Source of the DNA: Opitutaceae bacterium
GTDB taxonomy: Bacteria > Verrucomicrobiota > Verrucomicrobiia > Opitutales > Opitutaceae
Direction: 5' to 3'
DNA length: 64,000 nt
Assembly: GCA_005792355.1 (NCBI GenBank)
Contig: SXSC01000256.1
Span: 39,046-103,045 of the forward strand
How positions within the stretch are numbered: position 1 is the stretch's first letter; the number at the start of each line of letters is the position of its first letter. Below the pieces are notes generated by a model. The model did no database searches and was not told the origin of the DNA. It worked only from the letters and a program-made list of their open reading frames with translations. This document shows, piece after piece, positions 24,978-33,554 of this stretch. Made by a program: the position numbers and the translations under genes.

Positions 24978-26495
24978 ATGATACCGAACGTCCCCTCCCT
25001 CCGACCCGCGCGGTCTTCGCGCCGCGGTCTCGTGCTTGCGGCCTGCCTCTTCGCAGCCGCCAAACTCCTCGCCGATCCGTCAATGGGCATCTCCGCCGCC
25101 GACTACCGATCGCTGCAGGAGGCCATCGACCGCAACCCGGGCCGGCCGGTATTCGTCCCAGCGGGAGACCACGTCATCACCGCGAGCCTGCAATTGCGCA
25201 CCAACGGCTCCGGCCTCTGGGGCCCGGGCCGGATCGTGCAGTCCGACCCCGAGGCGGGGATCATCGAAATCCGCGGCGCGTCGGACGTGCAGGTGCGCGA
25301 CCTCACGCTCACCCGGATGGAAGGACGCATGGAGACGCACCGCACGGCCATCTTCGTCAACGAGAGCAAGGATGTCGTTCTCAGCAACCTCCGCCTGGTC
25401 GACAACCGCGGCGACCTCGCGACCATCTACGTGCGCAGTTGTGCGGGCCTGACGATCCAGGACTGCCTCATCCGCAACTACAGTCGCATCTCGATCGACG
25501 ACCGCCGTCGGCGCCCGGAGCACCCGGATTTCGAGGTCGTGGGTGGTTACGCCTTCAATGTCATCACAGGCACCGGCATCGGCGTGCGCGCGAGCCGGGC
25601 CGTCATGATCCGGAACAACCGCGTCATCGAGGAGGTGATGATCCCGACCCGCGAGCTGAAGGCCAAGCACAAGCTCGGTTCGTTCAGCGCCAAGGAGGCC
25701 AAGAAGGGCAGCGGCCTGCCTCAGTCGATGTGGGATGCCGAATACAACAACGCGTGGCATCAGGGGTCGGCCATCGCGATCGCCAACGTCGAGACTGATC
25801 CGCTCGTGGGCACCAACCCGTTCATCCCCAAGGAGGCGCCTCCCGCCGACGAGCCGGGCACCGACCACTTTTTCCAGATCCTCGGCAACTACGTCGAGAA
25901 CGCCCCGCAAGGCATGGACATCCACGTCGACAACGCGATCGTCGCCTACAACATCGTCAACAACGCCTTCATGGGGATGAAGGCGATGCACGGCGCGCGG
26001 AACGTCCTCATTCTCGGCAATCAATTCGTCCGGACCGACCTCTGGGCGATCATGCTGATGCCGGGGACCGTCTCGCACGGGCCGCTGGCCGCCGGGCCCG
26101 ACGGCCAGGCCCGCGACGAGAACCTCGACGGCCACACGATCGCCGCCAACAACATTATCTCGGACTTCGGGTACGGCAACGCGCGCTGGATCTGGAACGA
26201 CAGCAACCCCGTTCCGCTGCTGTTCAATGGGGATTCCCGCAAGCCGGACATCCCGCCGCTGCGCAACGTGCTCGTCGAGGGCAATATCATCTACGACACC
26301 GGGCGCGACCAGATTCTCGTCGATGGCCAGCCGCGCGTGGAGCCGCCGCGCTACCGCCACGCCGTGCGCATCGCGACCGGTGTCGGCGCGCCCGTGGGCC
26401 TGAAATTTGCCAACAACCTCTTCAATCCCGGCACGGAAGGGGTGTCGAACATCCCGCTCCCGGGCGAAGGGCCGGCCGCCGCGCCAGCGCGCTGA
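24978..26495 (+). CDS. Beta-helix family protein 2, with central insert
   Basis: 505 residues, the longest of the nine. Signal peptide SRRGLVLAACLFAAAKLLA. Motifs: YRSLQEAIDRNPGRPVFVPA (37-56), GLWGPGRI, RISIDDRRRRPEHPDF, GYAF, MIPTRELKAKHKLG, NAWHQGSA, GMDIHVDN, GMKAMHGARNVLI with His338, DLWAIMLMPGTVSH, SDFGYGNARWIW, and EPPRYRHAVR at the end. It carries an insert of about 25 residues after IAIANVETDPL (TNPFIPKEAPP...). Only the member at 60003 shares that insert. The text is closest to that member, so the two appear to be a separate lineage within the array. It converges with the AraC gene, with 39 bp between the stops. Confidence 0.82.
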   Translation: MIPNVPSLRPARSSRRGLVLAACLFAAAKLLADPSMGISAADYRSLQEAIDRNPGRPVFVPAGDHVITASLQLRTNGSGLWGPGRIVQSDPEAGIIEIRGASDVQVRDLTLTRMEGRMETHRTAIFVNESKDVVLSNLRLVDNRGDLATIYVRSCAGLTIQDCLIRNYSRISIDDRRRRPEHPDFEVVGGYAFNVITGTGIGVRASRAVMIRNNRVIEEVMIPTRELKAKHKLGSFSAKEAKKGSGLPQSMWDAEYNNAWHQGSAIAIANVETDPLVGTNPFIPKEAPPADEPGTDHFFQILGNYVENAPQGMDIHVDNAIVAYNIVNNAFMGMKAMHGARNVLILGNQFVRTDLWAIMLMPGTVSHGPLAAGPDGQARDENLDGHTIAANNIISDFGYGNARWIWNDSNPVPLLFNGDSRKPDIPPLRNVLVEGNIIYDTGRDQILVDGQPRVEPPRYRHAVRIATGVGAPVGLKFANNLFNPGTEGVSNIPLPGEGPAAAPAR

Positions 26496-26534
26496 CGCGT
26501 GACGGAATAGCTGGTCTTTGGGCCGCTACCGCGA

Positions 26535-27395
26535 TCATGTGCCGGAGGAACCCTCCGAGCCGCGGCCCCCGGCGTGTCGGCGAGGGCGCGGCGTGGCGGA
26601 GTTTACGTTGCGGCGCCACGCGTTTGGCGTGACGTGGAAGTGGCCCTTGAAGGCCCGGCAGAAGTCGGAGGCGGTGTTGAATCCGCAGTGCTCGGCTATC
26701 TGATCGAGCGTCAGCGTGGTGCCGACCAGCAGCTTGGTCGCACGCTGCAGGCGCGACTTGTTGAAGACCGCCTTGGGGCTGCGGCCGAGCCGCTCGTAGA
26801 AATGCCGGCGGAGGTGCGATGGCGAGACGTGGACCGCGGCAGCGACGTCGCGAAGCGAGGGAGCCGCCGCCATGTGCTCGGTATACCAAGCCACGGCCTT
26901 CTCCACCCGCTCGCGCGAGAGGTTGTAGAGCGGGTGAACGGCCTGGGCGTCGAGTTCGGGGAGGGCGAGGAGCGACAGCTGCAGCGCGGTGATCTCAAAC
27001 CGGACCTCGCTGAGTGCCGTGGGGCGCGCGTAGTGGGGCTCGATCGCCGCGACGATTGTGCGCACCATCTCGATTTGCCGCGGGCCGAGCCGGCACGCGA
27101 GATACCCGTGTCTGCGGGCCGCGGTCTGCAGGATCTCGGGCACATGGGCGAAATGAAACACCGCGCGCTCGCAGCGCCGGGTGCTGGCGCTCACGACGTA
27201 GCGTGTCTGAGGCGGGATCACCCAGAAGTTCGGCGGCCCCTGCTCGCCGCGGCGGGGAGGCGCGGGCAGCGGCGGGTCGAACCGCGGTTGGAGCACGCCG
27301 TCAAACAGGCAGAGGAAGATCCAGTTGTACCGCACGCAAAGCGTGTCGGGCACCTCCTTGAAATCGCGCCACCCGTGGGCCAGGGAGCGAAGCAT
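26535..27395 (-). CDS. AraC family transcriptional regulator
   Basis: 286 residues. The C-terminal third has two helix-turn-helix units of the AraC/XylS type: PSLRDVAAAVHVSPSHLRR (about 179-197) and TLDQIAEHCGFNTASDFCR (about 227-245), then AFKGHFHVTPNAWRR. The N-terminal part has a cupin-like sensing domain with WVIPPQTRYVV near residue 60. The final 20 residues are Arg/Gly-rich. Such proteins usually activate carbohydrate genes when a sugar binds. It is divergent from a DHDPS-family lyase gene with 186 bp between starts, and a 15-bp inverted repeat lies in that gap. Control of the lyase and the two beta-helix genes after it is a reasonable inference. Confidence 0.88.
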   Translation of the reverse strand: MLRSLAHGWRDFKEVPDTLCVRYNWIFLCLFDGVLQPRFDPPLPAPPRRGEQGPPNFWVIPPQTRYVVSASTRRCERAVFHFAHVPEILQTAARRHGYLACRLGPRQIEMVRTIVAAIEPHYARPTALSEVRFEITALQLSLLALPELDAQAVHPLYNLSRERVEKAVAWYTEHMAAAPSLRDVAAAVHVSPSHLRRHFYERLGRSPKAVFNKSRLQRATKLLVGTTLTLDQIAEHCGFNTASDFCRAFKGHFHVTPNAWRRNVNSATPRPRRHAGGRGSEGSSGT

Positions 27396-27495
27396 GCCGG
27401 CATTGTCCGGCGGCGGCGGCGGAAAGCAACGTCAACGCGGGCGATGGTTGAAAATGCCGAAAACGAGGGCCCGAATCCCCTACTGCCGGGTGGCG

Positions 27496-27510
27496 GAACC
27501 TGATAGGTTC
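27496..27510. promoter_or_regulatory. Inverted repeat GAACCTGATAGGTTC in the AraC/lyase gap
   Basis: Six-base arms GAACCT and AGGTTC around GAT. The site is 100 bp before the AraC start and 71 bp before the lyase start at 27582, a suitable place for a shared operator. AraC proteins more often bind direct repeats, so the fit is only suggestive. Confidence 0.3.
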
Positions 27511-27581
27511 AGCGGGTGTCCGGCGGTCGCACCGCGTGGACCCGATTCTCGTATCCACAAAAGCAACCAATCGAAACAACC

Positions 27582-28550
27582 ATGAGCTCCAACTGGCGTG
27601 AACTTGAATGGTCCGGCGTTTACCCGGCGACCCTCTGTCCGTTTCTTCCCGACGAGTCGATCGACGAGAACGGCCTGGAGGCCTACATTCGCGACATCGG
27701 TTCCGTGGCTGGCGTCCGCGGCCTGACCTGCAACGGCCATACTGGCGAAATCATGTCGCTGCGGCCCGGGGAGCGCGCCCGCGTGACCTCGATCGTCGCA
27801 CGCACGGTGAAGACGCTGCCGCGCCGGGTGAAGGTGATCTCCGGCGTGAGCGCGGAGGGCAGCCTCGAGGCCATCGACCACGCCCTCGCCGCGAAGGCGG
27901 CGGGTGCCGACGCGATTCTCCTCATGCCGCCGCACCATTGGCTGCGCTTTGGCCGCTCGAAGGCGACGGCCGTCGGCTTCGTCCAAGATGTCGCCGACGG
28001 CGCGAAGATCGACATCGTGCTGCATCAGTACCCGGCATGGACCAGGGCCGGCTACACCCTCGCCGAGATGCTCGACATCATCTCGATTCCCCAAGTTGCC
28101 TGCATCAAGATGGGCACGCGTGACATGGCTCGCTGGCGCTACGACTATGAGAAGCTGAAGGAGCGCGAGCCTCGCAAGTCGATCATCACCTGCCAGGACG
28201 AGTACCTGCTCGCGTCGCTGCTGGAGGCCGCGGACGGCGCCCTCGTCGGCTTCGCCGGTTTCTCGCCCGAGCTCATCGTCACCATGGTGGAGGCGGCCCT
28301 CGACGGCGACCTCGCCAAGGCCCGCGAGGCCCAGCGGATGGTCGACCAGCTGGCACGCATCATCTACAACTTCGGTGAGCCCTCGAGCGAGGCCCACCAG
28401 CGCATGAAGTGCGCGCGCTGGCTGCTCGGCAAGTTCTCCAGCCCGGTCGTCCGGCGCCCGCTGCGTCCGCTCGACCCAGCGCAGATCGAGCAGATGCGGG
28501 TCCGTCTCCGGGACATCGGCCTCGAGACGCGCGAGTCGATCGCCGCCTGA
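27582..28550 (+). CDS. DHDPS/NAL-family 2-keto-acid aldolase or lyase
   Basis: 322 residues from the ATG at 27582; an upstream in-frame extension of 22 codons lacks family sequence. Text SGVYPATLCPF (11-21), NGHTGEIMSL (51-60), HQYPAW with Tyr150 and ACIKMG with Schiff-base Lys176 are all in place, so unlike the paralog at 4167 the catalytic Tyr/Lys pair is complete. No signal peptide; cytosolic. The family cleaves or condenses pyruvate-containing compounds such as 2-keto-3-deoxy sugar acids. It lies opposite the AraC gene and ahead of two beta-helix genes on the same strand. With the rhamnonate dehydratase-like gene at 6689, a 2-keto-3-deoxy-L-rhamnonate aldolase role is possible; this is inference. 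Confidence 0.85.
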   Translation: MSSNWRELEWSGVYPATLCPFLPDESIDENGLEAYIRDIGSVAGVRGLTCNGHTGEIMSLRPGERARVTSIVARTVKTLPRRVKVISGVSAEGSLEAIDHALAAKAAGADAILLMPPHHWLRFGRSKATAVGFVQDVADGAKIDIVLHQYPAWTRAGYTLAEMLDIISIPQVACIKMGTRDMARWRYDYEKLKEREPRKSIITCQDEYLLASLLEAADGALVGFAGFSPELIVTMVEAALDGDLAKAREAQRMVDQLARIIYNFGEPSSEAHQRMKCARWLLGKFSSPVVRRPLRPLDPAQIEQMRVRLRDIGLETRESIAA

Positions 28551-28760
28551 GCGGGACAACGCCGGCAGGATTCATCCGGGCGGGCCTTCGGACCTCGCCC
28601 TTCTTTTTGGTGCCCGGCCCGCCGCTCTCGCGGAGCGGCACATGCATCTCGCCGGCGCGTGGCCGGCCGCTCGTCTATTTTCTTGGACTCAAGCCGCCGC
28701 GCCAGGAGGAAAGCCGAAGTCGGGTCTTGCCGCGGCTCCATCCCGGATAACCCTCGAATA

Positions 28761-30227
28761 ATGCTCTGCCTCCCGCCGCGCCCGGACGCTGAGCCTCCAG
28801 CCCCGGAGCCTTTGCTTCAACCCCCGACTGTACCCGCCATTCGAATACGCCGATGCCTCGCCCTCCTGGCCCTTGCCGTCGCGGTTGCGACCGCCAGCGC
28901 CGCGCCGCTCGACATCAGCGCCTATCCCAACCTGCAGGCCGCGATCGATGCCCACGCCGGTGGCATCATCCAGCTGCCGCCGGGCGAGTACACCATCGAC
29001 CGCGCGCTCACCCTCCACCGCGAAGGCACCGAGCTGCACGGCCCGGCGCGCATCGTGCAGACCAACCCGAAGGAACCGATTCTGCGGGTCGTGAAGACCG
29101 CGCGGGTGCGGGTCGCGAACCTCTCGCTCACGCGCGCCGTGGATCGCCAGCAGGCGGAGGCGCCGGGAGTGGACGTCGTGGGCAGCCAGGACGTGGAGCT
29201 GCTCCAGCTGCGCGTCAGCGATAATCATTCGCGCTCCTCCATCCGTGCCGAGAACTCACGCGACGTGAGCGTCGCGGGCTGCACCGTCATCAACTACAAG
29301 GGTCCGGTGATCGACGACCGCACCGCGCCACACCACCTTTCGGGCTATGCGTTCAAGGCGATAGACGGGACCGGTATTCAGATGGTGGCGGTCCAGAACG
29401 GCATCATCCGCGACAACCGGATCCAGGAAATCCGGCTCCCGGCCAACAAGGATACGGTCGCGCGTTACGGCCTGGGTCAATTGACCGTGGTGCCGAAGGA
29501 ACGTGGGCGCTTGATGAGCCAGGAGATCTTCGACACCCGCTTCACGAACAACTGGCATCAGGGCTCCGGCATTCACGTGAGCAATCCGATGGCCACCAGC
29601 CATGTCTTGGTAACGGGTAACTTCATCGAGAACGCCGGCCAGGGCGTCGACGTACACGGCGACAACGTCACCCTTTCACACAACATTGTCCGCAGCGCGA
29701 TCATCGGCATGAAAGCGATGCACGGCTCGAAGAACGTGCTGATCGACGGCAACCAGTTCTCGCACGTCGACCTATGGGGCATCATGCTGATGCCCGGCGC
29801 CGCCTCGCAGGTGTCCGCCAACGCCGACACCGCCTCCGGCCGCAAGGTCGCCGCGGAGAACGTCGACGGCGGCACCGTCGTCTCCAACAACATCATCTCG
29901 TGGTTCGGCTACGGGGAGAATTCGTGGAACTGGGTGGGCGACACCTCGAAGGGCCCGGCCACGCTCTGCGCGATCGCCGTGCGGGCCGGCCAGATCGAGG
30001 AGAACCCGTCGATCCACGACATCCTGATCACCGGCAATGTCGTTTATGACAACGGCCGCGACACCGTCCTGGTTGACGGCAGGTGGATCAAGCAGCCGCC
30101 GCGCTACCGCTACGCGCTCTACGTCGAGCGGGAGGTCCAGCCCGCCCCCGTGAACGTGAAGGTCTACGCCAACCTCCTGAGCCCAGGCTCGCTCGGCGCT
30201 TCCAACGTCCCCGATTCCGCGAACTGA
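28761..30227 (+). CDS. Beta-helix family protein 3 (HGPARI subgroup)
   Basis: 488 residues from the ATG at 28761. The hydrophobic signal (RRCLALLALAVAVATASA) starts only near residue 30, so either a start further in is used or the leader is long. It belongs to a subgroup with the text ELHGPARIVQTNPKEPILRV in place of the GLWGPGRI form, and with IDDRTAPHHLSGYAFKAIDG. Other motifs: YPNLQAAIDAHAGGIIQLP, NNWHQGSGIHV, GQGVDVHGDN, GMKAMHGSKNVLI with His321, DLWGIMLMPGAAS, and WIKQPPRYRYALYVE near the end. Two further members (30252 and 53209) share these variants. The protein is expected outside the cytoplasm; its activity is unknown. Confidence 0.82.
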   Translation: MLCLPPRPDAEPPAPEPLLQPPTVPAIRIRRCLALLALAVAVATASAAPLDISAYPNLQAAIDAHAGGIIQLPPGEYTIDRALTLHREGTELHGPARIVQTNPKEPILRVVKTARVRVANLSLTRAVDRQQAEAPGVDVVGSQDVELLQLRVSDNHSRSSIRAENSRDVSVAGCTVINYKGPVIDDRTAPHHLSGYAFKAIDGTGIQMVAVQNGIIRDNRIQEIRLPANKDTVARYGLGQLTVVPKERGRLMSQEIFDTRFTNNWHQGSGIHVSNPMATSHVLVTGNFIENAGQGVDVHGDNVTLSHNIVRSAIIGMKAMHGSKNVLIDGNQFSHVDLWGIMLMPGAASQVSANADTASGRKVAAENVDGGTVVSNNIISWFGYGENSWNWVGDTSKGPATLCAIAVRAGQIEENPSIHDILITGNVVYDNGRDTVLVDGRWIKQPPRYRYALYVEREVQPAPVNVKVYANLLSPGSLGASNVPDSAN

Positions 30228-30251
30228 CCCTCCAGGCACGAGCCCGTCTGC

Positions 30252-31655
30252 ATGAGCACCGCCAAACTCGTTTCCCTCCTCGCTCTCGCCCTAGCCGGCG
30301 CGACGGTGGCGGATGCCGCGCCGCCGACTGCAAGGGCGCCCGTCGACGTGACCGCGTTTCCCAGCCTCCAGGCGGCGATCGACGCGAATCCCGGCCGGAT
30401 TCTCCAGTTGCCTCCCGGCGAGTATGTGATCAATGCCGCGCTCGTGGTCACGAAGGACGGCACCGAACTCCATGGCCCCGCGCGCATCGCGCAGACGAAT
30501 TCCGCCGAGGCGATTTTGCGCATCGCGAGCGCTCGCGGCATCCGGATCACCGGCCTTGCGCTCACCCGGAGCGAGGGCCGGCAGGAGGCCCGGCAGCCCG
30601 GCGTCGACGTACTCGGCGCCGAGGATGTCACGCTCTCGAATCTGCGCGTCACCGACAACCACACCCAGGCCTCGATCCGCGTACGCGACTCGCGCGACGT
30701 CACGGTCGAGGACTGCGTGGTGATCAACTACAAGGGCGTCACGGTCGACGACCGGACGCAGCCGAAGGAGCTCTATGGTTTCGCGTTCAAGTCGATCGAC
30801 GGCACGGGCATCCAATTCCGCGGCGTCGAGGGCGGGGCAATCCGCAACAACCGCATCCAGGAACACCGCCTGTGGCCGACGCGCGAGGTCCGCGATCGAT
30901 ACGATCTCGGCACGCTGACCGTGGTGCCCGAGGTCCGGGGACGTCTCATGGACAAGGACATTTTCGACACGCGCTACACCAACAACTGGCACCAGGGGGC
31001 GGCCATCCAGGTAACCGGGCCGACGCAGACTCGCCGGATCGTCATCACGGGTAACTCCATCGATCATCCGGCCCAGGGTCTGGATATCCATGCCGACAAC
31101 GTGACGGTGACTGCCAACATCATCTCCCACGCGATGATCGGCATGAAGGCGATGCACGGCTCGAAGCACGTGCTGATCGACGGCAACCAATTCTCCCACG
31201 TCGACCTTTGGGGTCTGAAGTTGATGCCCGGCGCGATGTCGCGCACGTCCGACTACAGAGGAGACTCGCTCATCGCGCCCGGCGAGAACGTCGACGGCGG
31301 AACGATCATCTCGAACAACATTTTTTCGAATTTCGGCTTCGGCGACCAATACTGGAACTGGGTCGACCACAAGAACGAGTACCCCGAGCGCAATGTCATC
31401 GTCGTGCTGATGGGCCAGCTGCCCGAGAACCCGCCGATCAAGGATGTGCTGATCGCGGGCAACGTCGTCCACGACTCGGGCCGCGACACCGTGCTGCTCG
31501 ACGGCCGTTGGGTGCAGGCGTCGCCGCGCTATTTCTACGCGCTGTACATTGAGCAGAAGGTGCAGCCCGCGCCCGTGAACGTCCAGGTCGTCGGCAACCT
31601 GTTTGACGCGGGGCTAAACGGGAAGACAAACCTGCCCGCGGGCGGCGCGCGCTAA
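30252..31655 (+). CDS. Beta-helix family protein 4 (HGPARI subgroup)
   Basis: 467 residues, signal TAKLVSLLALALAGATVADA. Starts 24 bp after the stop of the previous member, so probably co-transcribed with it and with the lyase. Motifs: FPSLQAAIDANPGRILQLPP, TELHGPARIAQTN, VTVDDRTQPKELYGFAFKS, LWPTREVRDRYDLGTLT, NNWHQGAAIQV, GLDIHADN, GMKAMHGSKHVLI with His302, DLWGLKLMPGAMS, SNFGFGDQYWNWV and WVQASPRYFYALYIE. A tandem duplication of the preceding gene is likely, yet the two have diverged across most of their length. It converges with the LacI-family gene, with an intergenic repeat between. Confidence 0.82.
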   Translation: MSTAKLVSLLALALAGATVADAAPPTARAPVDVTAFPSLQAAIDANPGRILQLPPGEYVINAALVVTKDGTELHGPARIAQTNSAEAILRIASARGIRITGLALTRSEGRQEARQPGVDVLGAEDVTLSNLRVTDNHTQASIRVRDSRDVTVEDCVVINYKGVTVDDRTQPKELYGFAFKSIDGTGIQFRGVEGGAIRNNRIQEHRLWPTREVRDRYDLGTLTVVPEVRGRLMDKDIFDTRYTNNWHQGAAIQVTGPTQTRRIVITGNSIDHPAQGLDIHADNVTVTANIISHAMIGMKAMHGSKHVLIDGNQFSHVDLWGLKLMPGAMSRTSDYRGDSLIAPGENVDGGTIISNNIFSNFGFGDQYWNWVDHKNEYPERNVIVVLMGQLPENPPIKDVLIAGNVVHDSGRDTVLLDGRWVQASPRYFYALYIEQKVQPAPVNVQVVGNLFDAGLNGKTNLPAGGAR

Positions 31656-31867
31656 GCCGTATCCCATCATAGGTGACGGTCCGGCCACGAGGGGAAAGGT
31701 GAAGTCAGCGCCGGGCGGGACGGGAAGTCGTCGGACAGGCCAGCGAGGATCCGGGCCGCCCGCCTTGGGAGCTATTTCTGAATTTTATCCTCCGACGCTT
31801 TCGCAACAACGGGCAAGATGAGATTAGGCCGGCCGCAGCGCCCCGGGAAATTAATTGGGAAAAATCC

Positions 31868-31906
31868 AGCCCTGAAAGGGCGACATCGTTGCGCCCTTTC
31901 AGGGCT
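31868..31906. repeat. Perfect 15-bp hairpin in the intergenic repeat
   Basis: AGCCCTGAAAGGGCG pairs exactly with CGCCCTTTCAGGGCT across a 9-base loop. It is the strongest inverted repeat noticed in the window. Lying between two convergent genes, it could also end transcription from both sides. Confidence 0.7.
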
Positions 31907-31928
31907 TGTTGTTTCGGAATTTCCGATT

Positions 31929-31947
31929 CCCAGGGCCGCACCCTGGG
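31929..31947. repeat. Second, 7-bp hairpin in the intergenic repeat
   Basis: CCCAGGG and CCCTGGG are separated by CCGCA. It follows the 15-bp hairpin by 22 bases and is part of the same element. Confidence 0.5.
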
Positions 31948-32013
31948 CTCTCATATTTCGTTCCCTTGGAGCGAATGCATCACGGTCGCCTGATTTGTTT
32001 TCCCAAACACCTC

Positions 32014-33015
32014 CTAGGTCGATTCGCGGATGACGAGGTCAGCCTCGAAGCGCTTTTCCTGGATTGGGACGCGCTTCGTCCCGAGGCCGCGGAGAAGGAG
32101 GTCGACGATGTCGGTCGCCATGGCCCGCAGCGGCTGGCGCACGGTGGTCAGGCTCGGGTTGAGGAGGCTGGCTTGCTCGATGTCGTCGAAGCCGGTCACC
32201 GCGAGATCCTGCGGCACGCGCAGGCCTGCCTCGTAGGCCGCCTTGACGACCACCATCGCGATCATGTCGCTCGTGCACACGATCGCCGTCGGCCGCTTGC
32301 GGGCGCGAAGCAGCCGGTTCACGCGCTGGGGCAACACGCCGAGCGCGGGGTTGCCGAGTGAGATCCACTCCGGGTTGATGGGCAGGCCGGCCTTGCGGAG
32401 TGCGTGTCGGAAGCCGTCGAGGCGGTTCTCGATGTTCGGATTCCCCTCGAAGCCCCCGATGAAGCCCAGCTCCCGGTGACTGCGGGAGAGTAGGTGGCGC
32501 ATCACCTTCGCGATGGCGCTGTGATTGTCCAGGTAGAGGTGGTCGTAGCCGATGTCGTGCTGCTGCGTTCCGGTTACGACGACGGAGCGGGCGCGGCGCT
32601 GGAGCGCCTGAAGGCGCTTCTGCACCTCCCGGGTGACGACCCCCTCACTGATGTCGAGCACGATGCCGTCGACGTGGTAGGTCTCAAACAGGCTGACGGC
32701 GGCCAGCATGCTGCTGCTCTCGCCGAACGAGCAGGCGATGAGGCTCTGGTAGCCTTGGGCGCCGAGCGCGTCATGCATTTCCTGGAGGAATTTCGTGTAG
32801 AAGGGATTGTCGATAAAGGGCACCATCACCCCGATCAGCCTCGACCTGCCGGTTCGCAGGTTCGCCGCCTGCTGGTTGCGGACATAGTCGAGTTTGCGGG
32901 CGCATTGGAGGACGCGTTCGCGGCTCTTGGACCGGAGGCTCTTGCCGGCAAGGATGCGCGCTGCGGTCATCGGTGACACGCTGGCGAGCGCAGCTACCTC
33001 ATTGATGGTGGACAT
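32014..33015 (-). CDS. LacI family transcriptional regulator
   Basis: 333 residues. The N-terminus has the LacI helix-turn-helix (TINEVAALASVSPMTAARIL, residues 3-22), although ASVS is followed by PMTAAR instead of the common xxTVSR. A hinge region follows near residues 45-58, then a periplasmic-binding-protein-like sugar domain: LIGVMVPFIDNPFYTKFL, DGIVLDIS, IGGFEGNPNIENRLDGF, TAIVCTSDMIAM and AVTGFDDIEQASLLNPSLTTVRQP. Such repressors release DNA when a sugar or sugar phosphate binds. Divergent from the beta-helix gene at 33555, across 539 bp that contain an AAGCGCTT palindrome. It may govern the plus-strand set beta-helix, GH106, esterase. Its effector is unknown. Confidence 0.92.
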   Translation of the reverse strand: MSTINEVAALASVSPMTAARILAGKSLRSKSRERVLQCARKLDYVRNQQAANLRTGRSRLIGVMVPFIDNPFYTKFLQEMHDALGAQGYQSLIACSFGESSSMLAAVSLFETYHVDGIVLDISEGVVTREVQKRLQALQRRARSVVVTGTQQHDIGYDHLYLDNHSAIAKVMRHLLSRSHRELGFIGGFEGNPNIENRLDGFRHALRKAGLPINPEWISLGNPALGVLPQRVNRLLRARKRPTAIVCTSDMIAMVVVKAAYEAGLRVPQDLAVTGFDDIEQASLLNPSLTTVRQPLRAMATDIVDLLLRGLGTKRVPIQEKRFEADLVIREST

Positions 33016-33167
33016 GGAAGGACGGGAAGGGGGCGGTCCTGGGCCCGGACCGCCTCATGCACCACGCCACGCAGAGAAGGCGCCGCGGAGCCGGCAATCC
33101 CAAGCACGGACCGACGAGCAAGAGGGGAGACGAAGGGGGGCATGAAGTAGGAACGCACGCCATGAAA

Positions 33168-33175
33168 AGCGCTTG
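33168..33175. promoter_or_regulatory. AAGCGCTT palindrome, possible LacI-family operator core
   Basis: The core is flanked as GAAAAGCGCTTGGG. The AnCGnT-like centre with GC in the middle is common among LacI/GalR operators. It lies 153 bp before the LacI-family start and 380 bp before the beta-helix start, so it may serve autoregulation. Confidence 0.3.
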
Positions 33176-33235
33176 GGCGGCCGCACGGAAGGTTGAAGTT
33201 GGCCGGAATACGTGAAAGCGAACGCCGCCTGCGGC

Positions 33236-33257
33236 CCGGTCCGTAAAACCGGACTGG
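33236..33257. other. Eight-bp hairpin in the LacI/beta-helix gap
   Basis: CCGGTCCG and CGGACTGG form a stem with one G-U pair around TAAAAC. A second short stem (CCGCCG / CGGCGG) follows at about 33262-33277. It could be a leader-RNA structure for the plus-strand genes. No known riboswitch pattern was recognised. Confidence 0.25.
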
Positions 33258-33554
33258 AGCACCGCCGTAGCCGGCGGGGTGTAGTGGCGGAAGTGATGGC
33301 AAATGGTCGAAAGTGGGAAACTTCTTCACCCTGCCAAGCGCCTGCGACGGCCGTCGCGTGACCGTGCAGTCCCGGCGCCATCACCGTGTTGTATGAGGCA
33401 GCGCGCGTCGGGAAGTTCGGTCGTGTTATTCAGACCAGCTCCCGGCCTGCGGCCGATTATCGGCGGATGAGCATTGCACGCTGCGGCCGGGAAAATTCAA
33501 ATGGCAGAGGCTGCCTAATCGGCTCGCTCCGGCCGGCTCGCGGGTATCCCCACA

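Larger units (their letters stand above)
31656..32013. repeat. Intergenic repeat region with nested palindromes
   Basis: 358 bp between convergent genes with no credible coding sequence. From about 31775 to 31990 it resembles a dispersed intergenic element I recall from Verrucomicrobiota genomes: a fixed order of short palindromes around text that, translated by chance on the minus strand, reads SPERAQRCRPFRAGF and PGRCGRPNLILP. It is less G/C-rich than its neighbours. Copy number elsewhere in the genome cannot be judged here. Confidence 0.5.
33016..33554. other. Divergent promoter region, no gene seen
   Basis: 539 bp between the LacI-family start and the beta-helix start. No open frame here resembles a protein. 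Two structured sites are listed separately. The stretch 33380-33520 is somewhat A/T-richer, as expected for a promoter, but no convincing -35/-10 pair was found. Confidence 0.5.

Noticed and set aside
31818..32033. Short plus-strand open frame of 71 codons
   Set aside because: Lies within the intergenic palindromic repeat; similar chance frames appear in copies of such repeats.
32045..32056. Second AAGCGCTT-like word near the LacI-family gene
   Set aside because: It lies inside the coding sequence near the C-terminus, where it encodes conserved-looking residues, so it is more likely chance than an operator.
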